From a virus, in the IMG/VR virus record IMGVR_UViG_3300042560_001229, positions 17,220-81,219 of that record: a DNA stretch of 64,000 nt; one strand, written 5' to 3'. The position numbers and the translations under genes are program-made. The notes under the pieces are model-generated. The model had not been told where the DNA came from and ran no database searches. It was given only the letters and a program-made list of their open reading frames with translations. The first letter of the stretch is position 1, and each line of letters begins with the position of its first letter. Below are positions 7,743 to 16,123 of this stretch, in pieces.

Positions 7743-7815
7743 GGGGCGGCTCGGTGCTACAAGACCTGACGGTGACATGCCGCAAGCATACCGGGTTCGA
7801 CTCCCGGCTACTCCA
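7743..7815 (+). tRNA. Possible degenerate tRNA, 73 nt
   Basis: GGGGCGG (7743-7749) pairs with CTACTCC (7808-7814) at 6 of 7 positions, allowing G-U; T-arm CCGGG-TTCGACT-CCCGG is perfect (7791-7807); total length is normal. The D-arm is short and the anticodon arm has only CGG/CCG with loop TGACATG, lacking U33. Likely a pseudo-tRNA or tRNA-like RNA; no anticodon assigned. Confidence 0.35.
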
Positions 7816-7820
7816 CCCCT

Positions 7821-7837
7821 TTTGAAACTGTTGCAAA
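7821..7837 (+). repeat. 17-bp element
   Basis: TTTGAAACTGTTGCAAA, between the tRNA-like segment and the ATG at 7845; not attached to a TTGAC promoter. Confidence 0.75.
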
Positions 7838-7844
7838 CTGACTT

Positions 7845-8213
7845 ATGCCCGTAACGATTGTTGGTGTAACAGCCGGGGCGGTCATCACTTTCCTCTCCAC
7901 GGTGCAGAGGGAGGGTGAGCCTCGGCTGTATCGGGTGCGGTTGACCGTAATTGCGTTTGGTCAGACGGAACCTGACAAGGTGCTCGCACTGGCGGATGGC
8001 TTCATGTTTGGGGATGAGCAACTGATTCGAGTCGGCCCGAGACGCCTCCTACCGGAGCGTGTGAAGTCCAGAAACACTGACTTTGCCTCGGTGCTTTCCA
8101 ACTACATGCGGCTGGATGACATTGACGATGAATTGTCCTTGCCAGAATCCGCCCGCCAGTGGTATCGTCGCCAAGCAGTGAAACCCCGTAAAAGAAACCT
8201 CGAAATCCTATGA
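7845..8213 (+). CDS. Hypothetical protein, 122 aa
   Basis: Beta-rich N-terminus (MPVTIVGVTAGAVITFLSTV), then a mixed region and a basic tail (RRQAVKPRKRNLEIL). The stop overlaps the GroES-like ATG, so the two are coupled. No known domain. Confidence 0.5.
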   Translation: MPVTIVGVTAGAVITFLSTVQREGEPRLYRVRLTVIAFGQTEPDKVLALADGFMFGDEQLIRVGPRRLLPERVKSRNTDFASVLSNYMRLDDIDDELSLPESARQWYRRQAVKPRKRNLEIL

Positions 8214-8476
8214 AAATGATCGGCAGTAAAGTCCTCGTCCGCATGAAGCCCCGCGCCACAGTCAGCGAAGGCGGCATCCATATCCCGGCAGTGAGCCAGA
8301 CCACGGAGTTGTGGGGCACGGTGCAGTGCGTCGGGGAGGGGGCGAAGGATTTGGTCATCGGGGATGAAGTGCTGATTGAGGCGCATCTCGGCACGCACTT
8401 CATCATGCGCGGCGAAGATCACATCATCATCGAAGCGGAGAAGATCAAGGCGAAGCGCGAGTTGCTTGCGGCGTGA
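8210..8476 (+). CDS. GroES-like co-chaperonin (Cpn10), 88 aa
   Basis: Short Cpn10 fold: KMIGSKVLVRM at the start, SEGGIHIP before the mobile-loop region (SQTTELWGTVQCVGEG), GDEVLIEAHLGTHFIM, and a C-terminal HIIIEAEKI strand. Family members are about 95 residues. T4 gp31 and similar phage proteins replace host GroES to fold the capsid protein, and the position at the head of the virion genes supports the same role here. No GroEL is encoded in the window. Confidence 0.85.
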   Translation: MKMIGSKVLVRMKPRATVSEGGIHIPAVSQTTELWGTVQCVGEGAKDLVIGDEVLIEAHLGTHFIMRGEDHIIIEAEKIKAKRELLAA

Positions 8477-8553
8477 AGAATCCGCTTGCGTTCATTCCTG
8501 AGTGCGGATATGGCGTTGCTGCAATTCAGTAACCAACCAATCAAAAACGCATT

Positions 8554-9354
8554 ATGACGATCAAAGCTCCTTCCACCTACGTTCGCGGCCAAGACGGTCG
8601 CGCTGGCTTCCGCGATGTTGACTTCAAGACGAAGCAAGACCTTGTGCTTCCGTTCACGAAGCTGAACAAGCGGTATCGCATCAAGTCCATCTCGATCATC
8701 TCGAAGGACACGAATGTTGACTTGTCGAACGGCGCAACGGTCGTCGCGGCTGAGGCTTCGACCGGGGCCGACACGGACGCCACGATCACGCTGACGAGCA
8801 ACGGCACCGCCCCTGCGGACGGTGTGACGGTGACAGTAGGCGGGAAGGTCTATACGTTCCAGACGACCCTAACCAATGTGGATGGGAACGTCCTGATTGG
8901 CTCAACTGCAAATGCGGCTGCTGCTCTCGACAATCTCAAGTCGGCGGTGAATCTCTCGACTGGTGCCGGAACCACCTACGCCACTGCGATGACGGCGCAC
9001 CCTAAGATCACCGCCACGACCAATACCGACACGACTCAGGTGTTTGTGGCCAGCGTCGGTGCAAGCAGCGGGCGTGCTGGCAATGACCTGACTGGTGCCG
9101 ATACGTCTGCCACGCTCTCGTGGAGCAACAGCGGTGCGTTCACTGGCGGTCTGGACGGCGTGCTCGTCAACGCGATGGTGGCCTCCACCGATCTGGCCGA
9201 CACCGATCAGACCGGGCTGGTGCAGAACCTCACCCTCGCGGCCACGGCGGAAGTCCTGACGGCCCCGAACGCGGTCGTCCTGTCCATCCGCACCGGCTCC
9301 TCAGCAACCACGGACACGAAGGACGTGGAAATCGAATACACCGTTCTCGACTAA
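8554..9354 (+). CDS. Virion protein with beta-sandwich repeat, 266 aa
   Basis: Ser/Thr/Ala-rich, Cys-free. Residues ~75-200 form a domain seen in phage decoration and appendage proteins: 'PADGVTVTVGGKVYTF', an AAAALDNLKSAVN helix, 'TATTNTDTTQVFVASV', 'AGNDL'. The N-terminus (YVRGQDGRAGFRDVDFKTKQ) and C-terminus (VEIEYTVLD) look like strand additions. Related domain is present twice in the protein at 20323. Likely a capsid decoration or tail appendage protein. Confidence 0.65.
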   Translation: MTIKAPSTYVRGQDGRAGFRDVDFKTKQDLVLPFTKLNKRYRIKSISIISKDTNVDLSNGATVVAAEASTGADTDATITLTSNGTAPADGVTVTVGGKVYTFQTTLTNVDGNVLIGSTANAAAALDNLKSAVNLSTGAGTTYATAMTAHPKITATTNTDTTQVFVASVGASSGRAGNDLTGADTSATLSWSNSGAFTGGLDGVLVNAMVASTDLADTDQTGLVQNLTLAATAEVLTAPNAVVLSIRTGSSATTDTKDVEIEYTVLD

Positions 9355-9358
9355 GCCG

Positions 9359-9556
9359 ATGGGTGTGCTCGTCAATCACTGGCCCACCCTCGCCCTAGTT
9401 GGATACTGCCTCGTTGGTCTGTCCATCTTCTCAGCTTACATCCGCTCGTCGTATGTAATGCTGAGAAGGTGGGAGGTAGTTCTGTTCGTCGTCTCCGGCC
9501 CGCTGGTCTGGCTGGTGGCAATTTTGAAACTGTTGCAAAGCAGGAGGGCACGGTGA
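9359..9556 (+). CDS. Two-span membrane protein, 65 aa
   Basis: Hydrophobic segments at about 10-28 (LALVGYCLVGLSIFSAYI) and 39-57 (WEVVLFVVSGPLVWLVAIL), basic tail LLQSRRAR. Holin-like in size and topology, but a better holin is in the lysis cassette at 23959, so role is uncertain. The 17-bp element lies inside the gene and encodes ILKLLQ. Confidence 0.55.
   Translation: MGVLVNHWPTLALVGYCLVGLSIFSAYIRSSYVMLRRWEVVLFVVSGPLVWLVAILKLLQSRRAR
9523..9539 (+). repeat. 17-bp element inside a gene
   Basis: TTTGAAACTGTTGCAAA, read in the frame TTG-AAA-CTG-TTG-CAA at the end of the small membrane protein gene and 13 nt before the next start. Confidence 0.75.
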
Positions 9557-10152
9557 AGGAGGCGGGCGGAATCCACATGGCCTCGCACGGTCGCAGGCTG
9601 GTGCTGGTGCTGACGGATACGATGGGCAGTCAGGCATTGGCCCAAGCACTGATGGAGGGTGATTCGTCGGTGGTGCAGATAAGCACGCAGGAGTTGTCCC
9701 TCTACCGGCAGTTTGATCGTTTCGCGCTGGTGAGGAATCCGGTGCAGCGACTCGCCAAGGCTTACCGGCACCATGCCGATGAGTTGCTGGCTGGTGACTC
9801 GGCGGTTGGGTCGTTCGAGGATTTCACCAAGGAGATGTGCCGCAAGATAGCGCATGGCCTCCAGCCGAAGGATGTGACCGCCACATGGTTCAGTTACGTG
9901 CTCTCGCAGTTCGGCTACATGCAGCGAGGAACTGACTGCGAAGTGGATGGGCTGTTTGATCTGGCGCAGGCGAACGTGTGGCTCCCCTACCTGCAACGCC
10001 GGTATGGTCTGGCGGATATTCGGCTGGATGATTCCATCGGGCAAAATAGCGGCCCGTTGTCCACTCCCACCCTCTCCATCATCCAAAAGACTTACGCGCA
10101 GGATTACGCCATCCTCAGCGAATTAAAAGACGCTCCCTTCGTCGTTCTCTAG
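9553..10152 (+). CDS. Sulfotransferase-like protein, 199 aa
   Basis: Residues 57-72 read DRFALVRNPVQRLAKAY, the 3'-phosphate-binding motif of PAPS-dependent sulfotransferases (R-[DN]-P-x-x-R-x-x-S/A-x-Y), R61 being the key residue. YAQDYAIL near the end corresponds to the family's 'Y-x-D(D/E)F/Y-x-L' end. The N-terminal 5'-PSB site, usually K-T/A-G-x-T/S, reads TDTMGSQAL and lacks the lysine, so catalysis is doubtful. The GTG at 9553 is chosen because of AGGAGG 7-8 nt upstream and a GTGA overlap. Placed among virion genes; could modify virion proteins or host envelope glycans. Confidence 0.65.
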   Translation: MKEAGGIHMASHGRRLVLVLTDTMGSQALAQALMEGDSSVVQISTQELSLYRQFDRFALVRNPVQRLAKAYRHHADELLAGDSAVGSFEDFTKEMCRKIAHGLQPKDVTATWFSYVLSQFGYMQRGTDCEVDGLFDLAQANVWLPYLQRRYGLADIRLDDSIGQNSGPLSTPTLSIIQKTYAQDYAILSELKDAPFVVL

Positions 10153-10210
10153 GACGTTTTGGCTTGCCTCCGGGGTCGGATGGCTTAACAGTCGCGCAAA
10201 CCGCACTCCG

Positions 10211-11515
10211 ATGGCAAACCTACTCCGCAGACGCACCAAGGAATTTTCCAGCAAGAGGGAGGCTGCGGAGGCGTCACGCATCCAAGATCGCAAGGAGCAC
10301 AGCTACATTGAGCAGCGGTTGAAGATTCCGATTTCGCGGCTGGGAGACATAAATTCGTTCCTGAGTGTGGGCAGCAAGAAGGTGTGGGCATCGTTCCGCG
10401 CCTGCCATCTGGTTGCCTCCCTAATCATGTCCACGGAGTTCAAGCTGGTGAAGCCCGATCAGCCGGAGTGGAAACCCAAACCCGGCGACCCGCAGGACGA
10501 CTTCCTCAGCAACCCGAACCCCTTCGATTCGTGGAAGGAGATGCTTTACCTGTGGACGTTCCACATGAAGCTGACCGGGCGGGCGTATTGGATGAAGGAT
10601 GAGATTAACGGCATGGGTCAGCCGAGCGCGGTCTATCCGATGCTGCCGCAATACATGAAGATCGTGCCTGACGCGAAGAAGGGCATCGGCATGTTCATTT
10701 ACAGCGTGAACGGCAAGGAGATTTCACTGACCCCCGAGGAAGTGATTTACTTCCGCCGACCGTCCGCGATCAGCCTGATTGAAGGCATGGGTGACGTGGA
10801 GCCGAGTCAGGACTTGTATAACGACTTCATCAATCGCAGCACGTATTCGGAGAAGTTCATCGAACACGGCGCACAGCCTTCCGGCATCCTGACCCTCAAG
10901 GAACCGATGGATGACGAGGAGCAGTGGGGCAAACTCAAGGACTGGTGGAACCGGGAATACAGCGGCAAGCAGAACGCAGGCAAGACCGCCTTCCTATCCG
11001 GCGAGTGGAGCTATCAGCAGCTTGGACTTACCCATCAGGAGATGCAGGCGGTGGAGCGGGATACGATGACCGTGAATCAGATATTTATGAACCACGGTGT
11101 TCCGCTCTCCATTGCGGGCATCCAAGGTGCGGCGAACTACGCCACGGCGCGGGTGGATGAGATGAACTTCCGCAAGTATGAAATCGTGCCGTTGCTGGAG
11201 TTGTTCATCGGCAAGCTGAACCGTTCCGGTGCGCTGTTCACGAACTTCGAGGAAAGCACGCAGATTGCCTACAACCTCTCGGGGCTGATTGACGTTGAGC
11301 AGGTGACGAGGGACTACGGCCCGCTCGTGAGCATGGGAGCCATGACCCTCAACGAGTATCGGGAGAAGGCCGGACTGCCGAAGATTGACAATCCGTATCT
11401 CGATCAGTTTTTCATCCCGTCCAGCTTCACGCCGCTGGAGATGGCCGGACTGACGGATGTGCCGCCAGCCGAAGCCACGGTGAAGCGTTTGGTCAGGGAA
11501 GCAATGGGGAGGTAG
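10211..11515 (+). CDS. Portal protein, HK97 type, 434 aa
   Basis: Forms the dodecameric head vertex channel. Typical markers: VWASFRACHLVASLIMS (first helical part), KEMLYLWTFHMKLTGRAYW, YPMLPQYMKIV, 'EVIYFRRPS', FIEHGAQPSGILTL and the crown-side MTVNQIFMNHGVPLSIAGIQGAANYATARV. Length fits the family. Followed by the MuF protein after 3 bases, the usual order. Confidence 0.93.
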   Translation: MANLLRRRTKEFSSKREAAEASRIQDRKEHSYIEQRLKIPISRLGDINSFLSVGSKKVWASFRACHLVASLIMSTEFKLVKPDQPEWKPKPGDPQDDFLSNPNPFDSWKEMLYLWTFHMKLTGRAYWMKDEINGMGQPSAVYPMLPQYMKIVPDAKKGIGMFIYSVNGKEISLTPEEVIYFRRPSAISLIEGMGDVEPSQDLYNDFINRSTYSEKFIEHGAQPSGILTLKEPMDDEEQWGKLKDWWNREYSGKQNAGKTAFLSGEWSYQQLGLTHQEMQAVERDTMTVNQIFMNHGVPLSIAGIQGAANYATARVDEMNFRKYEIVPLLELFIGKLNRSGALFTNFEESTQIAYNLSGLIDVEQVTRDYGPLVSMGAMTLNEYREKAGLPKIDNPYLDQFFIPSSFTPLEMAGLTDVPPAEATVKRLVREAMGR

Positions 11516-11518
11516 GCT

Positions 11519-14500
11519 GTGCCCTGCTCCCACCCGCACCATCGTCTGTCATCCAGCAGGGTGTTCTCCCTACTGAGGAAGTCCCATGCTCCCGAGGGGG
11601 GCTGGAACGCTGCGAACTACCACGGAGTCCACGCGGAGCGGCTGGTGCAGGATTTCATCAAAGTCCACAAGACCGCACAGGCGAGAGGCATCCGCTCGCT
11701 GACGGAGTATCTCAAGGCGAAGTTCAAGGAGTTGGTGAACATCGTCATTCAGGAAGTCACGGAGCGGAAGATTCGGCTCGGTCAGACGAAGGGTCTTGCA
11801 ACTGTTGCAAAAGCACTGGAGTTCACGGTGAATCCTGCCGGTGACAGCAATCTGTGGATGGAGGCCATTGCCGGTGCGATGCGGGACTACGATAAGGAAG
11901 TGATCGTGGAGATGCTGCCTCGGATGCAGAGCGTAGCCTCCGAAGTGTTTGGCAAGACCACGGTGCTGCTCGGCGGTGAGGTAGGGAAGGACGCTGCGAA
12001 CATTGTCCATGCTGAGATGAAAGACTTGGCCAAGCTGGTCACGCGCATCAATGAAACGACGCGCAACCAGATGGCGACGATCATCCGAGAAGGCATCGAA
12101 GCCGGTGACTCTGTGAGCGGGGTGGCACAACGGCTGCGGGATGCCCTTCCGCAAAAGCTGTGGCCGCGCATTCCCACCATTGCCCGCACGGAGATGGGCA
12201 GGGCTGCGGACAAGGGCAGTGCGCTGGCCATGATGAAGTCCGGTGTGGTGAAGACGGTCATGGTCATCGGCTGCAAGGCCATTGAGCCGGGGATTCCCAC
12301 TTATCATGGGGTGCCGACTTGCAACATCGAACACGTCCCGGTTGAGGACGCCGCGCTGCTGCAATTCCACATCAATCACACCGGGACGATTGTGCCGGAG
12401 TCGTTCTTCGATGATGACCGCGCACCCGCCTCCCTACCACCTTTGGATTCACCGGCAGATGAGTTGAAGCTGGCGCGTGGTGCGGAGGGCAGTTTGTCTT
12501 CAAGGCCGATTGAATTTGCCGGTGCGGAGGAGGCTGAGTTTCTGGCCAAGGAGTTGGCCGAGGATAACATCCTCATTCAGCCCACCGCGTTGAAGGCCAT
12601 GCAAAGTGGCTTCGGCATGTCGCCGGTCGCGCTGAGAAATGCCTTGATGGAGGATGCGGTGCCCAAGGATGGCTACCTTCCGGCGAAGATGATTATGACC
12701 CAGCAGGAGAAGGGTCTGTGGAGCATCCTGTCCAAGATTTGCCCGGTGAAACCCGGCAAGGCCGAAGGCGATGATGGATGCAACACTTTGGCGATGGTCT
12801 ATGACCTAAATGAGAAAGCGGTCGGGCAGGGCATCCACACCATGCACGAAACGATAAAGGCCAAGGCTGTTGGCAAGCAGGCGTTAGCCAACCATTTGGC
12901 CACGATGGATTCGCTCGGCATCAAGAAGATGAGTCTGGAGGCAAACATTGACAAAGGCGGGTTTGCATGGGCGCGTTACGGATTCGTGCCCACCGACCCG
13001 AACGGGCTGGCTGGGCAGTTGCTCAAGAAATACACGAGCGCGGTATTCGACTCCCTGCCTAAAGCCGATGCTAGTCATGTGTTGGGTCTTATCTCCCGGC
13101 TGACGATGGGTGATGCCAAGGCGGTGTGGGAGATCGCCGCTTTGAAAATGACCGGCCCCGGTGGGATGGGAATTGGCGATTGGTTGTTGCGCGGAACCAA
13201 GTGGCAGGCGCAACTCGATCTGACGGACAAGGTGGCCTACAAAATGTTCAAGAAGTATGTGACTGACAAGGGAGTGGCCTCTGCTGGTGTTGCGCTGCCG
13301 CCGAAGATTCTTCCTGCAATGGTGCCCAAGCCGCTGAGTGCCCCGGTAGTCTCTGCGGCACCCATCAGCATGTCCGGGGTGCAGTTCCCGACCATTGCGG
13401 AATTGAAGGATACAGGCACGCGCATCGGCGGAACTACTGGTGCCCGACTCATGGTGGACTCCAAGGGCAAGCGGTGGGTGCTCAAGGATGGCCGTGGGGC
13501 TGTTGGAACCATCACGGAGGAAGTTCACGCTGACAATGCTTACCGGGCGATGGGCGTGAATGTGCCGAACAGTATCCTGATGACCGAGGGTGGAGTGACG
13601 GTCAAAATCTCCGAGTTCATGGAGGGAGGGGTGACGCTGAACGACTACGCGCTCTCGGCCAGCAAGGGAGACATCGCGGCGATGTATGCCAAGATCAGGA
13701 AGGGCTTTGCCGCTGATGCGCTGCTGGGAAATTGGGACGTGATTGGCATGGACGCTGATAACATCCTCATTGTGAAAGGCGTCCCCTATCGGATTGATAA
13801 CGGTGGGTCGCTGCGCTACCGGGCGCAGGGTTCCCTCAAGGGAGCCGCGTGGAATGAGCATCCGGTGGAGTTGTGGACGATGCGTGGCGAACGCTTCTCA
13901 TCTGGTGCCGCTGCACAGGCCAAGAAGGTGTTCGGTGAAATCGGGGACAAGGCGGAACTGACCATTTATGATCTGGCACGGCAGATTGATGCCATTGATC
14001 GCAAGGCGTTGCTGGAGTCGCTGCCCGAGGAGTTGCGGGACACGGTGGGCAAGCGTCTGACCTCCCTAAAGTCCATCGCAAGAAAGGCCAAGGATTACGA
14101 AAAGGATGACTGGAATCATGGCAATACTGACCGTGTGACCTTTGGCATAATGGAGTTGCGAGAGGCAGGTATATCGAAGAAGCTGGAGAAAACACTGGAT
14201 TTTGCTAAGAGCAGGGGTGTTAGACGCGCTAGCTGGGAGATGACGGATGACGCAGGCAAGTCGTTTGGTGGTCTGCGGGACAAAGGTGGTGCCGGTCAGG
14301 AGTTTTGGGATTTGCTGAGAAAGAAGCATGGGCCGGAGGGCGTGGATGTCTTGCGTGCGTGGCACAATGCACAGGCTGGTGGTTCGTGGAGTCCTGAGTC
14401 CGTTGGCTTGAAACATTGGCTCACTAATCAGAGGCACGCCATCGCCGGGAAAGTTGAACGCTATTGGGGTCGTGGGAATATAACCACGGAGATGGCCGAG

Positions 14501-15016
14501 AACCGATGGAAGGATATGTGCAAGGTCGCCGGTATCAGCACGGACGAGGCTGGCAAGGTGTTCTCCTTCTATCATGCCTTTGTGCAAGAGCAGCTTGGGG
14601 TCATTGATCTGCCAAACAACGACCGGGCGCGTAGGGTGGTGAGGCTGCTACGGACTGAGGAAGCCAGCACGTTATCGGCTGCAAAAATATCCGTTGGGGA
14701 CAAGAACCGGCCTCTGCGCCGTGGTAAGAATGAGTCTTCCTCGCTGGTGCATCCCACCACACCCGCTGGCAATGAACTGACCGTTCAAGTTGTTCCGCAT
14801 ACCCGAGTGACTGGTTCGTATCTCGGAGGAAATCAAAGCGGTGGCAGTTCTTTTCTTGGTGATGAGGAAAATGAGTTCACCTTCATCCCTGACAAGATTC
14901 CGGTTAGTTATTTAGGGACGGTGCGTTATGATGATACCAAGTGGGACGGTGATTTTGGCCGGGAAGCTACGGATTGGGGACTCAGCCTCGACCATCTGGC
15001 CCATCTTAACGATTGA
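11519..15016 (+). CDS. MuF-type head protein with kinase-like domain, 1165 aa
   Basis: Minor head protein. Residues ~20-300 match the SPP1 gp7 / Mu F domain (IPTIARTEMGRAADKGS, CNIEHVPVEDAALLQFHINHT). About 330-590 is an alpha/beta region with AWARYGFVPTDP that could be GNAT-like. About 630-870 looks like a PI3/4-kinase or HipA-type kinase: WVLKDG (K656), NWD-x6-DN (D740, N748), YRIDNGGSL (D760). The C-terminus (about 1080-1165: VPHTRVTGSYLGG, EENEFTF) resembles the ending of MuF ADP-ribosyltransferases, less surely. MuF proteins enter the cell with DNA in some phages, so an injected effector is a plausible inference. Starts at GTG after GGAGGT. Confidence 0.8.
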   Translation: MPCSHPHHRLSSSRVFSLLRKSHAPEGGWNAANYHGVHAERLVQDFIKVHKTAQARGIRSLTEYLKAKFKELVNIVIQEVTERKIRLGQTKGLATVAKALEFTVNPAGDSNLWMEAIAGAMRDYDKEVIVEMLPRMQSVASEVFGKTTVLLGGEVGKDAANIVHAEMKDLAKLVTRINETTRNQMATIIREGIEAGDSVSGVAQRLRDALPQKLWPRIPTIARTEMGRAADKGSALAMMKSGVVKTVMVIGCKAIEPGIPTYHGVPTCNIEHVPVEDAALLQFHINHTGTIVPESFFDDDRAPASLPPLDSPADELKLARGAEGSLSSRPIEFAGAEEAEFLAKELAEDNILIQPTALKAMQSGFGMSPVALRNALMEDAVPKDGYLPAKMIMTQQEKGLWSILSKICPVKPGKAEGDDGCNTLAMVYDLNEKAVGQGIHTMHETIKAKAVGKQALANHLATMDSLGIKKMSLEANIDKGGFAWARYGFVPTDPNGLAGQLLKKYTSAVFDSLPKADASHVLGLISRLTMGDAKAVWEIAALKMTGPGGMGIGDWLLRGTKWQAQLDLTDKVAYKMFKKYVTDKGVASAGVALPPKILPAMVPKPLSAPVVSAAPISMSGVQFPTIAELKDTGTRIGGTTGARLMVDSKGKRWVLKDGRGAVGTITEEVHADNAYRAMGVNVPNSILMTEGGVTVKISEFMEGGVTLNDYALSASKGDIAAMYAKIRKGFAADALLGNWDVIGMDADNILIVKGVPYRIDNGGSLRYRAQGSLKGAAWNEHPVELWTMRGERFSSGAAAQAKKVFGEIGDKAELTIYDLARQIDAIDRKALLESLPEELRDTVGKRLTSLKSIARKAKDYEKDDWNHGNTDRVTFGIMELREAGISKKLEKTLDFAKSRGVRRASWEMTDDAGKSFGGLRDKGGAGQEFWDLLRKKHGPEGVDVLRAWHNAQAGGSWSPESVGLKHWLTNQRHAIAGKVERYWGRGNITTEMAENRWKDMCKVAGISTDEAGKVFSFYHAFVQEQLGVIDLPNNDRARRVVRLLRTEEASTLSAAKISVGDKNRPLRRGKNESSSLVHPTTPAGNELTVQVVPHTRVTGSYLGGNQSGGSSFLGDEENEFTFIPDKIPVSYLGTVRYDDTKWDGDFGREATDWGLSLDHLAHLND
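11795..11811 (+). repeat. 17-bp element inside the MuF gene
   Basis: CTTGCAACTGTTGCAAA, read in the frame CTT-GCA-ACT-GTT-GCA (LATVA), a different frame from most other intragenic copies. Confidence 0.75.
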
Positions 15017-15040
15017 CGATTAAACGGTTCTAGTGTATGG
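15013..15040 (+). promoter_or_regulatory. TTGACG promoter (P17), no 17-bp element
   Basis: TTGACG at 15013, spacer ATTAAACGGTTC, -10 GTATGG at 15035. The ATG at 15051 lies 38 nt from the first T, as at other promoters of this class; this favours 15051 over the upstream ATG at 15033. Confidence 0.55.
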
Positions 15041-15050
15041 TTTGACCTAT

Positions 15051-15458
15051 ATGGATATTACCAAAGTGACTGCTGACGAAGAAGGGCTGGTTGTCGAAAG
15101 TGACATCGGCCAGATGCTCATTGGAGGAAAACGCTACTTCTTGGAGGCAGGAGTTACGATGCTGTTTATCACGAAAGGCCCGCCCGAACCGAAGGTGGTT
15201 GTTCCTAGTGTGGATGGAAGTTCGTCGGTTGTCCTGTCGGGGACGACCGACCCGCAGTTGGTGTGCCTTGCCCGCAGGGGATGGTCTGCACACCAGATGG
15301 TGCCTATGCCTGACGAGTTTCCGGTGCCAACGGTGGGTGAGTCCACGGCTGAACTGGCCAGCGGACAGGACGTGAATGGTGAACCGTGGCCGGTGCCGCG
15401 ACTGCCCGCTGTTCCATTGGAGGAAGCACTGGCTGCGGCCAAGAAGGAGGGCAACTGA
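15051..15458 (+). CDS. Hypothetical virion-region protein, 135 aa
   Basis: Starts MDITKVTADEEGLVVESDIGQ. Residues 30-45 form beta strands; the rest is Pro/Val-rich with low complexity. Its own promoter separates it from the MuF gene. No recognised domain. Confidence 0.55.
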   Translation: MDITKVTADEEGLVVESDIGQMLIGGKRYFLEAGVTMLFITKGPPEPKVVVPSVDGSSSVVLSGTTDPQLVCLARRGWSAHQMVPMPDEFPVPTVGESTAELASGQDVNGEPWPVPRLPAVPLEEALAAAKKEGN

Positions 15459-15459
15459 A

Positions 15460-15852
15460 ATGTGGGTAGCCTCGAAATACGGTTTCTTCTCCATCGTGAA
15501 AAAGGACGGCGGCTGGCACATCCGCGCTCGCAAGGCGGCGGATTTGAAACTGTTGCAAAAAGCCGTGGGCAGCACGTTCGCCGGGGAGAAGATTCACCTG
15601 ACCCCGGATGCCGACTACTGCGCCCGCATCTTCATCACCGACCATTCGGACGGTCGCGGTGCGGTGCAGATTGACCGCATCATGTCCGCGCTGGGTGAGT
15701 CCGTGGACTACGGAAACTTCAAGAGCATGATCGCTGAGACTCCCGACCAGCAGGATAAGTTGCCCGCCTACCATCGCATGTGGAGTGCAATGTTTGACTT
15801 CCAGATGAGCATGGCATCGCGTAAGGTCAGGACATGGCTGAAAAGAATCTGA
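15460..15852 (+). CDS. Hypothetical protein, 130 aa
   Basis: Opens MWVASKYGFFSIVKKDGGWHIRARKAADLKLLQKAV, resembling a family of small phage and host proteins that begin '(M)W(I/V)xSxxGFxSIVxxxxxxxxhhVRAR' and bind or process nothing known. The 17-bp element encodes LKLLQK at residue ~29-33. AGGAGGGC lies 10 nt upstream. Overlaps the next gene by 19 nt. Confidence 0.6.
   Translation: MWVASKYGFFSIVKKDGGWHIRARKAADLKLLQKAVGSTFAGEKIHLTPDADYCARIFITDHSDGRGAVQIDRIMSALGESVDYGNFKSMIAETPDQQDKLPAYHRMWSAMFDFQMSMASRKVRTWLKRI
15543..15559 (+). repeat. 17-bp element inside a gene
   Basis: TTTGAAACTGTTGCAAA, frame TTG-AAA-CTG-TTG-CAA, within the 130-residue protein gene. Confidence 0.75.
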
Positions 15853-16064
15853 CCGCAGGCCCGTATGCCCTCGACCCCGAAGGGCAGAAGATTGATGCGT
15901 TCTTTCACGAGGCGATGCTGGAATCGAAAAGTGGCACGCTGGCCTCGGACTACGCGGCGATTCAGCAGGGCATGGCGAACGGACTCTCCCTAGCCCTCGC
16001 GGTGCGCTATTACGCTTCTCCGGTCACGAAGGAATGGCTGACTGTGAAGGGCGTAAAGTTTTGA
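15834..16064 (+). CDS. Hypothetical helical protein, 76 aa
   Basis: Short helical protein (KIDAFFHEAMLESKSGTLASDYAAIQQGMANGLSLALAV) starting inside the previous gene. No domain recognised. Confidence 0.5.
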   Translation: MAEKNLTAGPYALDPEGQKIDAFFHEAMLESKSGTLASDYAAIQQGMANGLSLALAVRYYASPVTKEWLTVKGVKF

Positions 16065-16065
16065 G

Positions 16066-16123
16066 TTGACGAGTTTCAGAATGTGCCGCAGTCTCGCGTT
16101 GCTCAACCAACCAACTACTTTTT
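16066..16123 (+). promoter_or_regulatory. Possible virion-gene promoter
   Basis: TTGACG at 16066 followed by a 58-nt stretch to the ATG, with 'ctcaaccaaccaac' before the start. This leader is longer than at the near-leaderless promoters; similar longer leaders precede the capsid (25136) and putative tail tube (29411) genes. Confidence 0.4.

Larger units (their letters stand above)
7431..7844 (+). ncRNA. Non-coding stretch with tRNA-like ends and hairpins
   Basis: About 410 bases without a credible gene. A perfect hairpin GGCTGG-CAGTAT-CCAGCC lies at 7560-7577. Two T-arm/acceptor-like segments are at 7713-7737 and 7791-7815. The only frame open through it repeats GFDSR, which is the translation of tRNA T-loops, so I treat the frame as spurious. 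A structured RNA or decayed tRNA array is the best reading. Confidence 0.45.

Noticed and set aside
7427-7825. Open frame of 132 codons after the ligase gene
   Set aside because: It has no ribosome site beyond the overlap, low-complexity unrelated sequence, and its repeated GFDSR is just the translation of two T-loop sequences; non-coding RNA is a better explanation.
9359-9556. Two-span membrane protein as the holin
   Set aside because: It is far from the endolysin; the three-span protein at 23959 overlaps the endolysin and fits better.
11519-15016. Long reverse-strand frames opposite the MuF, capsid, polymerase and other genes
   Set aside because: They mirror the third-position GC of strongly expressed + strand genes, have no start signals and no recognisable domains.
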